DNA from: Fagopyrum homotropicum
Lineage: Eukaryota; Streptophyta; Magnoliopsida; Caryophyllales; Polygonaceae
DNA length: 64,000 bases
Assembly: GCA_033239125.1 (NCBI GenBank)
Contig: BSWB01000004.1
Location: forward strand, 62,867,501-62,931,500
Direction of reading: 5' to 3'
Each line of letters begins with the position of its first letter. The stretch's first letter is position 1. A program made the position numbers and the translations under genes. The notes beneath the pieces are model-generated. The model saw only the letters and a list, made by a program, of their open reading frames with translations, was not told the DNA's origin and did no database searches. Below, piece by piece: positions 10,698 to 22,571 of the stretch.

Positions 10698-11328
10698 GTG
10701 GATAAGTGCCTCAGGGGAAGTTTAACCTTTCTCTAAGGCATAAGGCCTTAATTGAAATACATTTGGCTCAACAATGGTTAAAAGTCATCCCGGTCTCTAG
10801 TCTTTGGCATGTTATGAACCTGGCCACCTTTCGGACTGTCGTTAAATATCGTCTTGGTATCGAGATGTTTAGAGGGGTTCCAAATGTCCTGCATCTGAGA
10901 AAGGCATTTTGGACGCTTGGGGTGACCACGCTCTGACTTGTGATGCACACATTGGTGTTAAGTACCGGTTTAACATGGTTTGTGATGTCTTATTTGATTA
11001 GTGCTTAAATATAGGGGTTTATGTTCGGAAGGAAGCTCCAACTGTGAGTAAGAAGGAGATCCCAATGCGAGCTACTACTCCTTTGTGCTTGTTTTGGGGT
11101 GTCCCGTTTTTACTTTGCGATGTGGACGGCCCCACCCTCTTATTTTTCCGATGCTAAGAGTGTATTTGATCACTCCATGCGGTGAGCGGTTGAGAACATT
11201 GCTACCGCTAGAGGGGCTGGGTTTGGACCTCTTTAGTGGCGCCTTTCCACAATGCCGATTAGTGATGGAGGACTCGGTATCTTCACTTGTGTTGATATGT
11301 TGTATTTTGTCTTCCTGGCGTTGAGGAC
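10698..11328 (+). pseudogene. Second RT-like non-LTR copy, rearranged pieces
   Basis: 10698-11055 repeats the stretch 9841-10205 (GTGGATAAGTGCC..., the zinc-motif segment GACGCTTGGGGTGACCA). 11215-11328 repeats 9559-9672, which in copy 1 lies upstream, so the pieces are out of order. Element C's LTR begins at 11329 inside the phrase GGCGTTGAGGAC, marking its insertion site. Many stop codons, no usable frame. Confidence 0.6.
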
Positions 11329-12852
11329 TGATAGGTGATGGAATCACTATCATTTAGGCTAGTTTTTAGAGTCTTTTTATTGCATTAGTGTCGGTTTATG
11401 CTACTAACTCCTTGGTCCAGAAGAAGAAGACTAAAAGAAGATAAAGAAGGAGTTATAAGCACTTAGGAGTGAAGATCGTTCACGAAGCAAAGCTTCTGCT
11501 GCTTCACCGCCCCCGCGGAGCAGTGTCACCGCCCCTGTGGGTAACACCTTACTCCGGAGCGCTCCATACGCCTTCGCCAGCGCCAGCCATGAAGACGGTC
11601 ACCGCACCTGCGTCAACCCTTGGCGCCCCTGTGGTGACTTGCCCTGAAGAAGCGAAGACCAGCGCCCCTGCGCCTTACCCTACGCCTCTGCCTGCGCCTC
11701 AACCTGGGAGCTGGAAGATGAAGAGTCTGTGTCACCGCCCCTGCGTCGACACTAGGACGCCCCGGTGGCTTGGCATCAGAAACGGCAAGAAGTTGAAGAG
11801 TCAGACGTTTGGAGAGCATTAAAGATCCTCCCCTGCAGAATTGCCTAGCCTCCACTGCGGCCATGAAGAAGATCAAGCGTTTTTGCCTTCACCGCCCCTG
11901 CGGAGCTGAAGGCCGCCCCTGCGGTTTAACGACAGAAGCTTTACTCCGGCTGTTTACACCACCTTTATGGCATTAAAGGTGACTGTTTTGGGCCGGCCAT
12001 TTACTCCTATTTAGTGTCATTTGTAGTATAAATAGTCCTTGGCTGATTGCTAGAATCCATCCATCATTATCCACTTAGAATCCAATTTTATCATCATTTC
12101 CATTGTAATGAATTGCTAACTCCCTTGCTACATTGGGTTGGTTTGAAGCTGCATTGTTACTTTGGTTGTAAATTATCTTTAATATAAGTTTTCATTCAGT
12201 ATTACTTTGTGTTTCCTTGATCTTTATTGTCTAATTGCATGTTTGATTAACACTTAAGATCGATCACCTTAGGTTCTAAAGTGCATGCAAAGAACTAGGA
12301 TTAATAAATTCCGGGTTCGGGTCTTTAATCTAGTAGTAAACTTTAAGTAATAACGGGTTGTAATTACTTAAAGAAAAGGAACACAAATGTAAAGATAAGG
12401 TTAACGGTTTTAATCTATTCTTTATAACATTTAGTTTTTATTTGAAAGATAACTTGTTAATTGTTCTTGTAGGTTTACGGAACACTAACATGTTAAGTTG
12501 TGTTGATCCCGGTTGGCTCAACACATATATATGATCGAGACGGGAGATTACTTAAAACTTGTAAAAGGAACTCACCAAAGTAGCATTCGCATGCTAAGAA
12601 TCAACCTAGTGTAGATTCATCCATTATTGTCTCATTTGTTGCGTTACTTGTTTTCATATGTTTTGTGTGCGTCAATTCAACCAAACCCCTCCCCCCCTTT
12701 TGTTACTTGTTCTTATAATCAATAATTAAATTTAATAAAAAATACCTTAACTCTCTTGGGTTAGATCCTTACTTAACCACTATACTTGTTTTAGTGCTAA
12801 GTCGGGATTATTTTTGATAGGGTATAGACGACCATAGAAATACCATTAGTCA
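11329..12852 (+). repeat. Element C 5' LTR (1,524 bp)
   Basis: Begins TGATAGGTGATGG and ends ATTAGTCA just before AATTT and the primer site. The region 11500-11935 is dense in CCGCCCCTGCGG-like motifs. It is related to the 1,353-bp LTR of element D (15841-17193), which starts with the same TGATAGGTGATGG. Confidence 0.85.
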
Positions 12853-12857
12853 AATTT

Positions 12858-12875
12858 TGGCGCCGTTGCCGGGGA
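12858..12875 (+). promoter_or_regulatory. Element C primer binding site, tRNA-Asp type
   Basis: TGGCGCCGTTGCCGGGGA, complementary to the 3' 18 nt of plant tRNA-Asp, five bases after the LTR end. This is the usual Athila primer and matches the tRNA part seen at 5479-5496. Confidence 0.92.
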
Positions 12876-12928
12876 GTTTAGTGTTTTTATTTTATTGTTA
12901 TTATTAATTATTGGTTTAAACCATTTTT

Positions 12929-14205
12929 ATGGTTCAAACCCGTGCTACTAACTCCGGTTTTGCTTCTTTTGACCCAGAAATTGAGAGGACGCACATCCGG
13001 CAACGAAGACAACAACAACTCCACCAAATGGCTGATCGCACTCTTCGTCAACTCACTCGGGCCACTTTGGCTCAAAACCCTCTTGCGGTTACTATACCGG
13101 CATTAGGGGAAGGAATCAATTTCAAGCTCAAGTCGGGTCTCATTCACTTGCTTCCATCTTTCCATGGATTAAGTGGTGCGGACCCCATCAAGCACCTTGG
13201 AAAGTTTCATACCGTGTGTATGAGCATGAAACCGGCCAACATCACCGAAGAACAAATCAAGATGAGGGCATTCGGTTTCACACTCAAAGATGCAGCGGAC
13301 GATTGGTATTACCACCTCCCATCTGGGAGCATCGACACTTGGGAGAACCTCTACAAGGCATTTTTGGAGAAATACTTCCCAGCCAAGAAGGCAAATAGCT
13401 TGAAGAAAGCTATAAGCAACAACGAGCAAGAGGCGGACGAAAGTCTCTATGAGTACTTTGAAAGATTCGCACGCCTCCGATCAAGTTGTCCTTTCCACGG
13501 ATATTAGACTCAAGATCTAGTCTTGTACTTGTACAATGGCTTGCTCGATAATGAAAGGAGGATCGTCGATGCGGCTTGCGGAGGTAATATTCTTAACTCT
13601 ACTCCTGACCTTGCTTTGGAAAAGATACAGGAACTAGCTGAAGGAACCCGGAACATTGGAAAGACCCCGCCCAAGAGAGGAGTTCATGCTGTGAATACCG
13701 GGAAGAGTGAGATCTCCACTGAGCTTGCGGAGCTGAAGGAAATGGTGAAGAGATTAACACTTATGGGAACCCCACAGCAGCTGAAGGCATGTGGAGTGTG
13801 TGCTGACCCATACCATCCAACGGACATGTGTCCCCAAGTCTAGGATGATGATGATGAGGTAAACGCGGTGGGTTATGGACAGCCACAACAGCAAAGGCCT
13901 AGGAACGATCCTTATGCGCAGAATTTCATGCCAAATTGGCGTGACCAACAGAATTTCCGTTGGAGGGATCAAGAAAACCAACAACAGCAGCCTTGTCAAG
14001 CTAAGTATCAATCAACTGAAGATACGTTGCAGGTTTTGACTAAACACTTTGCTACTCATGTCCAAACAACATAATCCAGCATCAAGAACCTTGAAAAATA
14101 GGTTGGGAAAATGGCGGAAGCCATAACAAGGATCGAAGCCCGATCCTCTAGTGGATTGCCTTCACAAACGGTTATAAACCCTAAGGAGGACCAATCAGAA
14201 AAGTA
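12929..14205 (+). pseudogene. Element C gag, Athila type, several nonsense codons
   Basis: Single frame from MVQTRATNSG at 12929. The central part is a Ty3-type capsid region (DPIKHLGKFHTVC, WYYHLPSG, FLEKYFPAKKA, RLRSSCPFHGY). A CCHC zinc knuckle CGVCADPYHPTDMC sits near the end, then a Q-rich tail and a C-terminal segment (TEDTLQVLTKHFATHVQTT). Stops interrupt it at 13505-13507, 13841-13843, 14072-14074 and about 14100, all in the same frame, so decay has been by point changes. The homologous gag of element D is open over the same regions. Confidence 0.85.
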
Positions 14206-15050
14206 GAGCCCTTACGTCGAGCCAACGACGTAAAACAAAGGCGCTGCTCGGGAGGCAACCCGAAGGAATAAGAAGAGGAGTTTATGTCAAGAAAACCGCC
14301 CTAGCGGTTTAGTCCCCTCCCCTACGGTGACACCCCTGCTCAGCGCCGCCCCCGGCGCTGGGCCTGCGTCTGCAACACAAGCCACCACCCCCACGGTGAC
14401 ACCCTTACGCCCCTGCGGCAACCCTTGACATGTATCCTCAGCGCCACTCCCGGCGTTGAGGCTGCACCCTGGCCTCTTCCTTGTCCCCGCCCTGCGGTGA
14501 CAAACTCTGCCCCTGCGATTTTATTAAGGAAAGAAAAAAAAATATGCTTCCCAAAAATAACCTACACAATCCCAACAATCCCTCATTCTCACCTTATCTA
14601 CCCTCGTCTCGTCCAAACACACGCCCTTGCGCCCTTCCCTTTTTCTGCAAACACCACTGCTCCGACGCCCCCTGTGCCGCCTCATCGCCACCACCACCAC
14701 CAACTACGATGCCCCTGCACCGCAATACCTCCTCATCCACCTTCCTCTCTATCAAAACTCAGTCCCTCAACACTTACCCTCTCACGCACTTCCTAAAACA
14801 CCCCTTGAGCTCCTCCGACGACGCTTACACCAGCAAAGAAGTCGCCGGAATAGCCCCAGCACCACCACCTTCATAGGCTCCCAGAATTGCCCTCTACTCT
14901 TCTCCCGCCCCTGCGCCTGCAAGTTGCCGCCCTTGCGCCTAGCCGCCCCTACGCAAGCTTCAGCCGTCCCTGCGGAAAATACAATAGAGGGTTCGTCTCT
15001 TAAACCAACTTCTGAACTTTCTAATTCCTTTCCTTGTTTACTTGCAAGAA
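14206..15050 (+). other. Element C post-gag linker rich in CCGCCCCTGCGG-like motifs
   Basis: Where pol should be, only the post-pol phrase (about 14215-14270) remains. Then follow GC-rich sequence with many CGCCCCTGCG-like repeats (14290-14520 and 14905-14980) and a pyrimidine-rich stretch with possible short ORFs that I do not trust. The same block is found in element D at 29396-29919 and 19220-19470. Confidence 0.7.
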
Positions 15051-15840
15051 ATGGAAAAACAGAAGAAATACAAGTTATCGGAAGCTGAGAAGGAACGGTA
15101 TAGGATTGTGCAAGGTCGGGATGTATATGCAACTCGATTTTTGCACGTTCCTACTTTGGAAAAATTGGGCATGTTGGAGAGCATGCAGGCATTCCTCAAC
15201 AATGTTGCGCTCGGTGATTTTATGGAAATGAATGCTCCAACATACCCCAAGCTCAGCCGCCAATTCATCGCCACATTCACCATGGAAACGGTGGACCACA
15301 TGTGAGTTGGACTTTCATTCAAGTTCAATAAGAGAAAGTATACATTGGACTACACTCAACTGCAAGAGGCATTAGGGGTGACTATTTGCGCCTCCAAATA
15401 CTGGTGGGAACCCATCCCGACACCCGACTTATGCGAGTTTTGGCAGGGCGCCACCAGATCCGAGTTTCATGCAGGGGGTGAGTATTCAAACAAATTCACT
15501 CACCCCTGTTTGAGGCTCATCTCTAAGATCTTCATGAGTGTCTTCTGTGGACACAAGGAGGAGAACAAGGTCGCCCTCAAGGACCTTCCACTGTTATACG
15601 TCTGCCTCCCCACGAACGACTGGGTACCAGATTGCCATACCTCTTCCTTACCGCTATGAAGCGGATTAGGAAGAATGAGCCACGAGACATTGTGGGAGGT
15701 GGGGTGATCTTCTTGTTGGCTGCACAGGTGATGGACCTCCCTGACTTGGAGGAAGGTTTAGAGGCCCCACTGTACACGGAAGGGATATTGAGGAAGTGCA
15801 GGCTCCTCAAGAGAGACGGGGAGAACCTCTTTTGGCTCTC
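15051..15840 (+). pseudogene. Element C env-position ORF (ATHILA ORF1-like), truncated
   Basis: Starts MEKQKKYKLSEAEKERYR at 15051 and continues with the family pattern ATRFLHVPTLEKLGMLESMQ. There is a TGA at 15303-15305 and a one-base frameshift near 15632. It then reads RIRKNEPRDIVGGGVIFLLAA and KRDGENLFWLS, where element D's 3' LTR interrupts it at 15840/15841. It matches the D copy (17828-19167) along its length. The function of this protein class is unknown. It sits where env-like genes sit in Athila elements. Confidence 0.78.
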
Positions 15841-17193
15841 TGGTAAGGATATTTTCTTAGGTCGTTTATATCCTATCAAAGTAATTTCCGAACTCAATAC
15901 TAAAGCAAGTATAGTGATTAAGTAAGGGTCGAACCCAAGAGAGTTAAGGTGTTTTAGATGCAATTATTGATTATAATGACAAGTGACACAAAGGGGGGGC
16001 GGTTTTGGTTGAATTGATGCACAAAAACTTATGAAAACGATTAATGCGACAAGTAAGACAATAATGGATGAATCTACACTAGGTTGATTCTAAGCATGCA
16101 ATTGCTACTTTGGTGAGTTCTTTTTACAAGTTTCCAAGTAATCTCCCGTCTCGATCGTATATATGTGTTGAGCCAACCGGCATCAACACAACGAAACCTA
16201 TTAAAGTTCCGTAAACCTACAAGAACAAATAACAGGTTAGCTTTCAAACAAAGACTAAGGGATATAAAGAGAAGATTAAAACCGTTAAACTTATCTTTAT
16301 ATTTGTGTTCCTTTTCTTTAAGTAATCACAACCCGTTATTACTTAAAGTTGCTACTAGATTAAAGACCTGAACCCGGAACCTATTAATCCTAGTTGTTTG
16401 CATGCACTTTAGAACCTAAGGTGATCAATCTCAAGCAATAGTAAACATGCAATTAGACAATGGAGATCAAGGAAACACAAAGTATTACTGAATGAAAACT
16501 TAGATTAAAAAAAAACTTATAACCAAGGTAACAATGCAGCTTCAAACCAACCCAATGTAGCATGGGAGTTAGCAACTCATTACAATGGAAAACTCAAGTC
16601 TAAAATGGATTTTGTGAGGAACCGCAAGGGCGGTTTAGGTAGAATCGGTTGATCTTCTTCAGGACAGTTGGGGCGGCTACACAATTCCGCTGGGGCGGAT
16701 CTTTAATGCACTTCAACGTCTGACCTTTCGCCTTCCTGGCGTTTCTGATGTCAAGCCGCCGGGGCGTCCCTATGTCGACGCATGGGCGTCGACATAGCCT
16801 CTTCATCTTCCAGCTCCCAGGTTGGGGCGCAGACAGGGGCGCAGTGGGAGACGCAAGGCAGCTGGTCTTCATTTCTTCAGGGCATGTCACCGCAGGGGCG
16901 CCAAGGAGTGGCGTAGGGGCGGTGGCACACTTCATGGTCGGCGCTGGTTAAGGCGCAGGGAGCGTTCCAGTGGAAACGTCATCTGCAGGGGCGGCTGCAA
17001 GGACCCGCAGGGGCGGTGAGGCAACAGAAGCTTTGCTTCGTGATCGATCTTCACTCCTAAGTGCTTATAACTCCTTCTTTAGCTTCTTTTGATCTTCTTC
17101 TTCTGGACCAAGGAGTTAGTAGCATAAACCAACACTAATGCAATAAAAGATTCTAAAAACTACCCTAAATGATAGTGATTCCATCACCTATCA
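15841..17193 (-). repeat. Element D 3' LTR (1,353 bp)
   Basis: Element-sense start TGATAGGTGATGG at 17193 and end ...TTACCA at 15841. Contains many GGGGCGG/CCGCCCC motifs (16620-17020). The flank at 15831-15840 is element C coding sequence, so this is the element's outer end. Confidence 0.88.
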
Positions 17194-17234
17194 AACTCCC
17201 CCATACTTAGACCTTTTACTCGTCCCGAGTAAAA
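17194..17234 (-). promoter_or_regulatory. Element D polypurine tract with adjacent hairpin
   Basis: Sense strand: a 9-bp perfect hairpin TTTTACTCG-GGA-CGAGTAAAA (17234-17214), three bases, then CTAAGTATGGGGGAGTT directly before the LTR. This matches the layout at 1494-1531 and 21212-21250, with a different but fully paired stem. Confidence 0.72.
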
Positions 17235-17746
17235 ACAAATGACATCAACTAGACTCAAAGGCCTCAGGAAGCATGAGTAAGCAGAAAGATAATGGAAAAC
17301 AAGAGAAAAACCAAGAAAGAAAGAAAGAAAAGAGAGAAAATGTGAAAAAAAGAAATACTACCATCCTTATCGCTCCAAGAGTGGCCTATCCGGACAACCT
17401 CCTTATGACTCCCCTTCTTATGTCGCCAAAACGCCGGAAGGGAAACCTACACTTAGTGTCGCTCATCTTGCCAAGGCGCCCTTTCGGGTTTTCACCTTGC
17501 CACTCTTCTTCTTTTCTCACTTAAACTCACATCCCTCAAGTCCAATTTTGCACCAACCTAAGGTTGGTCGGACTACCTTCTTTTTACCTAAACCGCCCTT
17601 TCGGGTTTTTGGTTTATCCAAGGATTTTCATGCCTTTTTTTCACTTCTTTGGCTTTTTTATTTTTTTTTAATGAAACTAAATTCAACAATGCAAAAACAA
17701 ATGCCAAAAACAACTCAATGAACTGTACAAGCAATGATATATCCCT
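17235..17746 (-). other. Element D untranslated 3' region
   Basis: About 500 bp with no credible gene. Two copies of CGCCCTTTCGGGTTTT (near 17480 and 17595) and AT-rich sequence. It corresponds to the longer untranslated region of A1 and E. Confidence 0.6.
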
Positions 17747-17780
17747 CCCCATACTTGAAGTACACTTTGTCCTCAAAGTG
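17747..17780 (-). promoter_or_regulatory. Element D second polypurine-like motif with hairpin
   Basis: Sense strand: CACTTTG-AGGA-CAAAGTG (17780-17763), a perfect 7-bp stem, then TACTTCAAGTATGGGG. It lies just downstream of the env-position ORF stop, as in elements E and A1. Confidence 0.6.
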
Positions 17781-17827
17781 GAAATGAGTCAAAGATAAAT
17801 GCGGGAGAAGGAAAAGAAATGTACCCC

Positions 17828-19167
17828 TCACTGGGGTGGTCCAGATGGACCACCCGGACCCTCCTCCGGTGGGTAAGGGAAGTGGCGGAAGAAATGCTCC
17901 TGGTGGCGGTGAAGGGTGTCAATACGGTCCTCCTGAGCCTTCATCCTCTCTCTAAATGAAGTCTCATAGCTAGCTTGCCAAGCTAGCTGCTGAGTCTCCA
18001 ACTGCTGCTGATGAGCCGCCTACCAAGCATCCTGACGGCGGTCAAAGTGCGTGGTCATGGAGGAGGCGAAGCTGGACTGCCACGCCTACTGCTGCTCAAG
18101 CATGGACCGCTGGTACTCGGTCTGCCATGCCTGGTGATGTGTAGTCAAAGCTGCCATTTGAGCCTGCAGACTCTCCATGGTCTGACTGTCGTGTCCTACC
18201 GTCGGCATCTCCTTATTAGTGGTGTGGGCCCTGCTAGAGCCAGCTGCGTACCTCCCAACAATATCAACCTGAGGCCGTCTCGGAGGGACTGGGTCAGCCG
18301 GTACATACAGATTCGCAAGCTCGTCTCCCAATGGAAGTCGTCGAGGGAGGTATGTGATGTGACTCCCATCTGCTAAAGAGAGCCAAAAACGATGCTCCCC
18401 ATCTCTCTTGAGGAGCCTGCACCTCCTCAATAACCCTTTAGTGTATAAGGGTGCCTCCAAACCCTCTTCCAATAGAGGAAGATCCATCACATGTGCAGCT
18501 AATAATGATATGATTCCTCCTCCAACGATGTCACGAGGCTCATTCTTCCTAATCCGCTTAAGAGCGGTAAAGAAGAGATATGCCCAATCCGGCACCCAAT
18601 CATTCGTGGAGAGGCAAGCGTATGTCAATGTAAGATCCTTGAGAGCGACCTTATTATCCTCCTTGTATCCATAAAAGACACTCATGAAGACCTTTGAGAT
18701 GAGCCTCAAACAGGGGTGAGTGTATTTGTTGGAGTACTCACCTCCTACATGAAACTCTAACCTAGTGGCGGCCTGCCAAAATTCCAATAAATCAGGCATC
18801 GGAATGGGTTTCATCCAGTCATCAGAAGCTGCTATGGTCACCCCTAATGCCTCTTGTATTTGGGTGTAATCTAATGTGTACTTCCTCTTGTTGTACTTGA
18901 ATGAAAGCCCAACACACAATTGGTCTTCAGTCTCCATTTTGAATGTGGCTATAAACTGTCTGTTGAGGTCGGGTGTGTTGGAGCGCTCTTTATCAGAAAA
19001 TCACCTAACCCGGCATTGTTTAGGAATTCCTGCATACTTTCCAACATCCCCAGATTTTCCAAGGTGGAAACATCAAGGAACCGGGTTGCATGCACCTCCC
19101 GGCTTTGAGCAATCCTATACCGATCCTTCTCACCTTCTTTCAACTTGTATTTCCTTTGTGATTCCAT
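17828..19167 (-). pseudogene. Element D env-position ORF (ATHILA ORF1-like)
   Basis: Begins MESQRKYKLKEGEKDRYR at 19167 with 'ATRFLDVSTLENLGMLESMQ'. A one-base deletion near 18977 shifts frame, and the rest reads on from METEDQLCVGLSFKYN (18937) through FEFWQ-like, GGEYSNKYTHPCLRLISK and KNEPRDIVGGG segments. The C-terminal tail is rich in Q and W (AWQTEYQRSM, then LAWQASYETSF) and ends SGPPQ at 17828. Two TAG codons (18086-18088 and one near 18019) interrupt the tail. Ancestral length is about 446 residues, close to the 464 of element E. Role unknown. Confidence 0.78.
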
Positions 19168-19470
19168 CTCTTGCAATTGATCAAGTAAAAGAGTTAGAAA
19201 GTTCAGAAATCTAATCAAGAGACGAACCTTCTATCGTGATTTACGCAGGGGCGGCTGCAACAGGCGCAGGAGCGGCTTGACGCAGGGGTAAGAGCTTGCA
19301 GGCGCAGGTGCGGGCGAAAAGCAGAAGACGATTTGGTCGTTCGACGAAGGTGGTGGCGATGGGGATTTTCCGACGTCTTCCTTGCCGTCGTAGACGTCGC
19401 CGGAGGTGGGACAGTGGAGGAGAGCGAAAGGGTTGAGTGTGTGTGTGTGGTGGATGTTCGCTCCAAACGG
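19168..19470 (-). other. Element D GC-rich linker, part next to the env-position ORF
   Basis: GC-rich, with CCGCCCCTGCG-type motifs, equivalent to 14700-15050 in element C. It stops at 19470 where E's LTR begins and resumes at 29396. Confidence 0.7.
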
Positions 19471-21211
19471 TGTGTGCAAGCTTTAAATTTATAACCCTAG
19501 ACTTAAGCTTAAAACAAGGATGCGAACCCGCAGTGTACGGGTCAATCGTAGTAAAAAGCAAGAAAATTCCAGGGGTCGATCACAGGGACTCGGTGAAACA
19601 AAGTCAATAACGGTAAGCTTCGTGAATACTAACCACAAAGAGCAATTAACACAATCAAAGATGAATAAGAAGTCAATAAAGCAAACATGCAATTCTAGGG
19701 ATTAAAGCATCTAGTTGTGGTTCCAACTCAAGATCTATAGATAAGCGGACAAAGCTGAGATTTTTGCGTGGGGAAGGTGTTACTAAAGTGGAGTAGATCA
19801 CCGGGTAAGTCTCACTACACACTAATCCTAAACCGTAACTCCTATTACCGGGTAAGTCTCAAGGAATCAAGATATAGAACTATAACCTCAAACTAACACA
19901 CCATCTAAGGGAATAGAATCAACCTTTACCGGGTAAGTCTCAGGCTAACTCACAAAGATGGGATGGAAGCACACTCAAACCCCAATAAAGGATGAACCTT
20001 TATTACCTACACTTATGATCGTTGGTACACAAACTAAGGAATTACCGGGTAAGTCTCATCCTAAGCTTGCTTTGAACCAGGAAAGGTGTAATAAGAATAG
20101 GATTTGGCAAACTCTAACACTTAACTCTCAGTTATGGATCAGATAAGCTACCTCGGTCAGCCAGTTTCCACCCCGGCCGAGATGTTCATCGACTGAACGA
20201 GATGCTTAGGGTTAAGGTTAAAGACTCGAACTTTCAGGATCCTACTGGAATCTAAGATTATTCTATCATTGTTTTTCCCACAACCTTCAGCTAATCACCC
20301 TAGAATCACACAAGGAATTTAGCCACTCATCATCATTATGAAAGTATTAAATATATGGGAAGAAGGTGAATATTTGAACGAGAAGAATTTAATGAAAAGA
20401 CTTCAATAACTGAATCAAATATCACAACAAAGCGTTCCTTGGATAGCAATCCAGCAAGACAAGACAACAAGTGAGGGAATTGAAGATAATCTTACAAAAA
20501 CCCTCCAAAAAGCTATAAAAGCTATGGACTTCAACCTTCCTTCAACCTTCAAAAAGGTTCTTCGAATCTCTCCCAACTGGAGTATGCTGCTGCTGCGTGA
20601 TCTTCTCGTAAGCAAGATCAACGGTATAGCGTGATGTAGCGAGGTTTTCGGATTTGTGGAAATCCAACCCTTTTTATAAGAAAATAACCCTCCTAAAATA
20701 ATAAATCTTAGAAAGATATTTTCCCATAAATATAGGTAAAATATATGATTCTGCATATCTCCTTCCTTCCAGGAGCCAAGCCCAAAAATATAAGATCACT
20801 TTCCAATTTTAAAAGATCTCAGCCAAGAATAAAATATTCTCGCCGCGTCCTAGGTGTTCGCCTCGGTCGAGTCGGCGTCTCTGGATCACCTCGGTCGAGA
20901 TGAATCTCTAGTTAACCGAGGTGAGTCACAACTGAATGTGAAATCTCTCAAAACTGGTCCAAAGTAAATCTTTAATCCATAGCTATGCTCCCTGGATGTA
21001 GCTCCAAATGACTCATGACTCCTTTTGCTCCTTTTTAATGCGAAACGTACCATTTTACCTGCAATTACAACAAAACTAGGTGTAGACCTCAATTCTCGCA
21101 AAGGTAGATGAAATGGTAGTAAAATCACATAATATACATACAAACATGCAGATTATGAAAGATAAAACGTCCAAACAAACCCCAAAATATAGACTATAAT
21201 TCATGCTATCA
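19471..21211 (-). repeat. Element E 3' LTR (about 1,741 bp)
   Basis: Element-sense start TGATAGCATG at 21211 directly after the polypurine tract. The other end is placed at TGTGTGCAAG (19471) where similarity to element D stops. It shares blocks with the A1 LTR (ACCGGGTAAGTCTC phrases at 19798-20060). CTCGGTCGAG-type motifs occur at about 20152, 20862 and 20890. Confidence 0.75.
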
Positions 21212-21250
21212 AAATACCCCATACTTAGCCCTTGCTTGTCCCCAAGCAAG
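21212..21250 (-). promoter_or_regulatory. Element E polypurine tract with GGGA-loop hairpin
   Basis: Sense strand: CTTGCTTG-GGGA-CAAGCAAG (21250-21231), an 8-bp perfect stem, then GGCTAAGTATGGGGTATTT and the LTR. The tetraloop fits the GNRA class. Confidence 0.75.
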
Positions 21251-22571
21251 TTCCGCATATAGAAGACAAGATAGAATGGATTATAATCAAGAAAATCAAT
21301 AAAAAGTCTTTCAAAAACATTTTTATGGTGTGCAACTATCATAGATCACTCTAAGAGAATACTTCATGGAATTAAAAACTCAATATGCTCAAAACATTTT
21401 ATAAATATAAGAAAGTTGTTCATCTTTGCATAAAATCATAGAATGCATAATAAATTATAATTATCAAAATTAATCATGTATAATCCAGTTTAAACCACTA
21501 AGTCAATCAACAAGCTCAAGGTCTCAAGGGCTTCCCAAAAGAAAAGGTCAAGAAACGTGTAGGGTAGGGATGTATGTAAGGTAATGTGGTGCTAGAATCC
21601 GGGAAAAGGATGAACTTCACTTTCACTTCGACTTGCAACATCTTCCACCAATAAGCTTTGCTTATTTCACACCTTTTTTTTTTTTTACTTTACTTTTTGG
21701 GATGCATGGACAGAGGTGCACAATAACCGAAGCCTAGGAAATCTGCAATCATCAATTTCTCGAGATGCATCAAACCCTTGATGCACATACCATGACCCGT
21801 TAGGAATATCGCTCAATCCGACTTTGGCAAGACACAAACACCCGGCTATGTGAATGGTGCCGAGTTACTCATCTTCATGATTGACTTCCCCAAACCTATT
21901 ATTGCTTTCTAACACTTTCACTTCCAGCCACTTCTCAAATTTAACTCCACTTGTTTTCACCACTTCGCTTGCTTCCAAATTCCCGGATAGGTAAAGGGAG
22001 GCAAAATGTATATGAGGGGCTAAGCATGATCAAGAAGAAGAAGAAGAAGAGAATGAATTGCCTTGGTCTTTCCAAGAAGAAAGTGAGAGAACTTAACCTG
22101 CGGTGTCAACCTTCAAATTCAACATAATTTGGATAAAAACAAAGTATTAAACATGCTAATAATTTCATACAAAGCATTTAGCAACTTAAACATATTATAA
22201 AACCTTTCAAACACATAAAGAATTTAAAACCAGTCAGTAAACAAGATCTTCACTGAGATCATATCCAGATAAGTAACACAAAATCGTTTTCGAAAACTCT
22301 CAGTTAACACACCTCGGTCGAGGTGTTCTTGGTTCAACCGAGGTGAAATGCCTCGTTTGGCCAAGACTGACTCGGTCGAGGTAAAAAAAAAATTTTAAAA
22401 ACCATTTTTTTTTCGGTTTCGACGTTTTTCTCAATCAAATAACCTGTAGGTATGCATGTAATATCAGATAATCATATAAATGCAGAAGTGATGCATAAAT
22501 AAAATATCCGATGAAATATAATACATCAAGTAGTCAAATACATCAAAAGGTAGTCAAATAATACAAACACC
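21251..22571 (-). other. Element E untranslated 3' region
   Basis: About 1.3 kb with no credible ORF. Blocks near 21750-21930 match A1 at 2030-2220. Includes CTCGGTCGAG motifs at about 22314 and 22371. Confidence 0.65.

Larger units (their letters stand above)
11329..15840 (+). mobile_element. Element C: pol-less Athila-type retrotransposon (5' part)
   Basis: Plus-strand element with a complete 5' LTR, a tRNA-Asp primer site, a gag pseudogene, a GC-rich linker and an env-position ORF cut at 15840 by the 3' LTR of element D. The whole pol gene is absent, and gag passes directly into the short post-pol phrase (CGCTGCTCGGGAGGCAACCC, 14238-14257). Element D has the same gag-to-linker join, so the missing pol is a property of the family. 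The 3' LTR is not in the window. Confidence 0.8.

Noticed and set aside
10545..10736. Polyasparagine protein
   Set aside because: Produced by the (AAT)n tract at the tail of a non-LTR repeat.
14425..15132. Overlapping proline/serine-rich ORFs in the element C linker
   Set aside because: Several frames are open because of GC-rich biased composition; none is preserved in element D.
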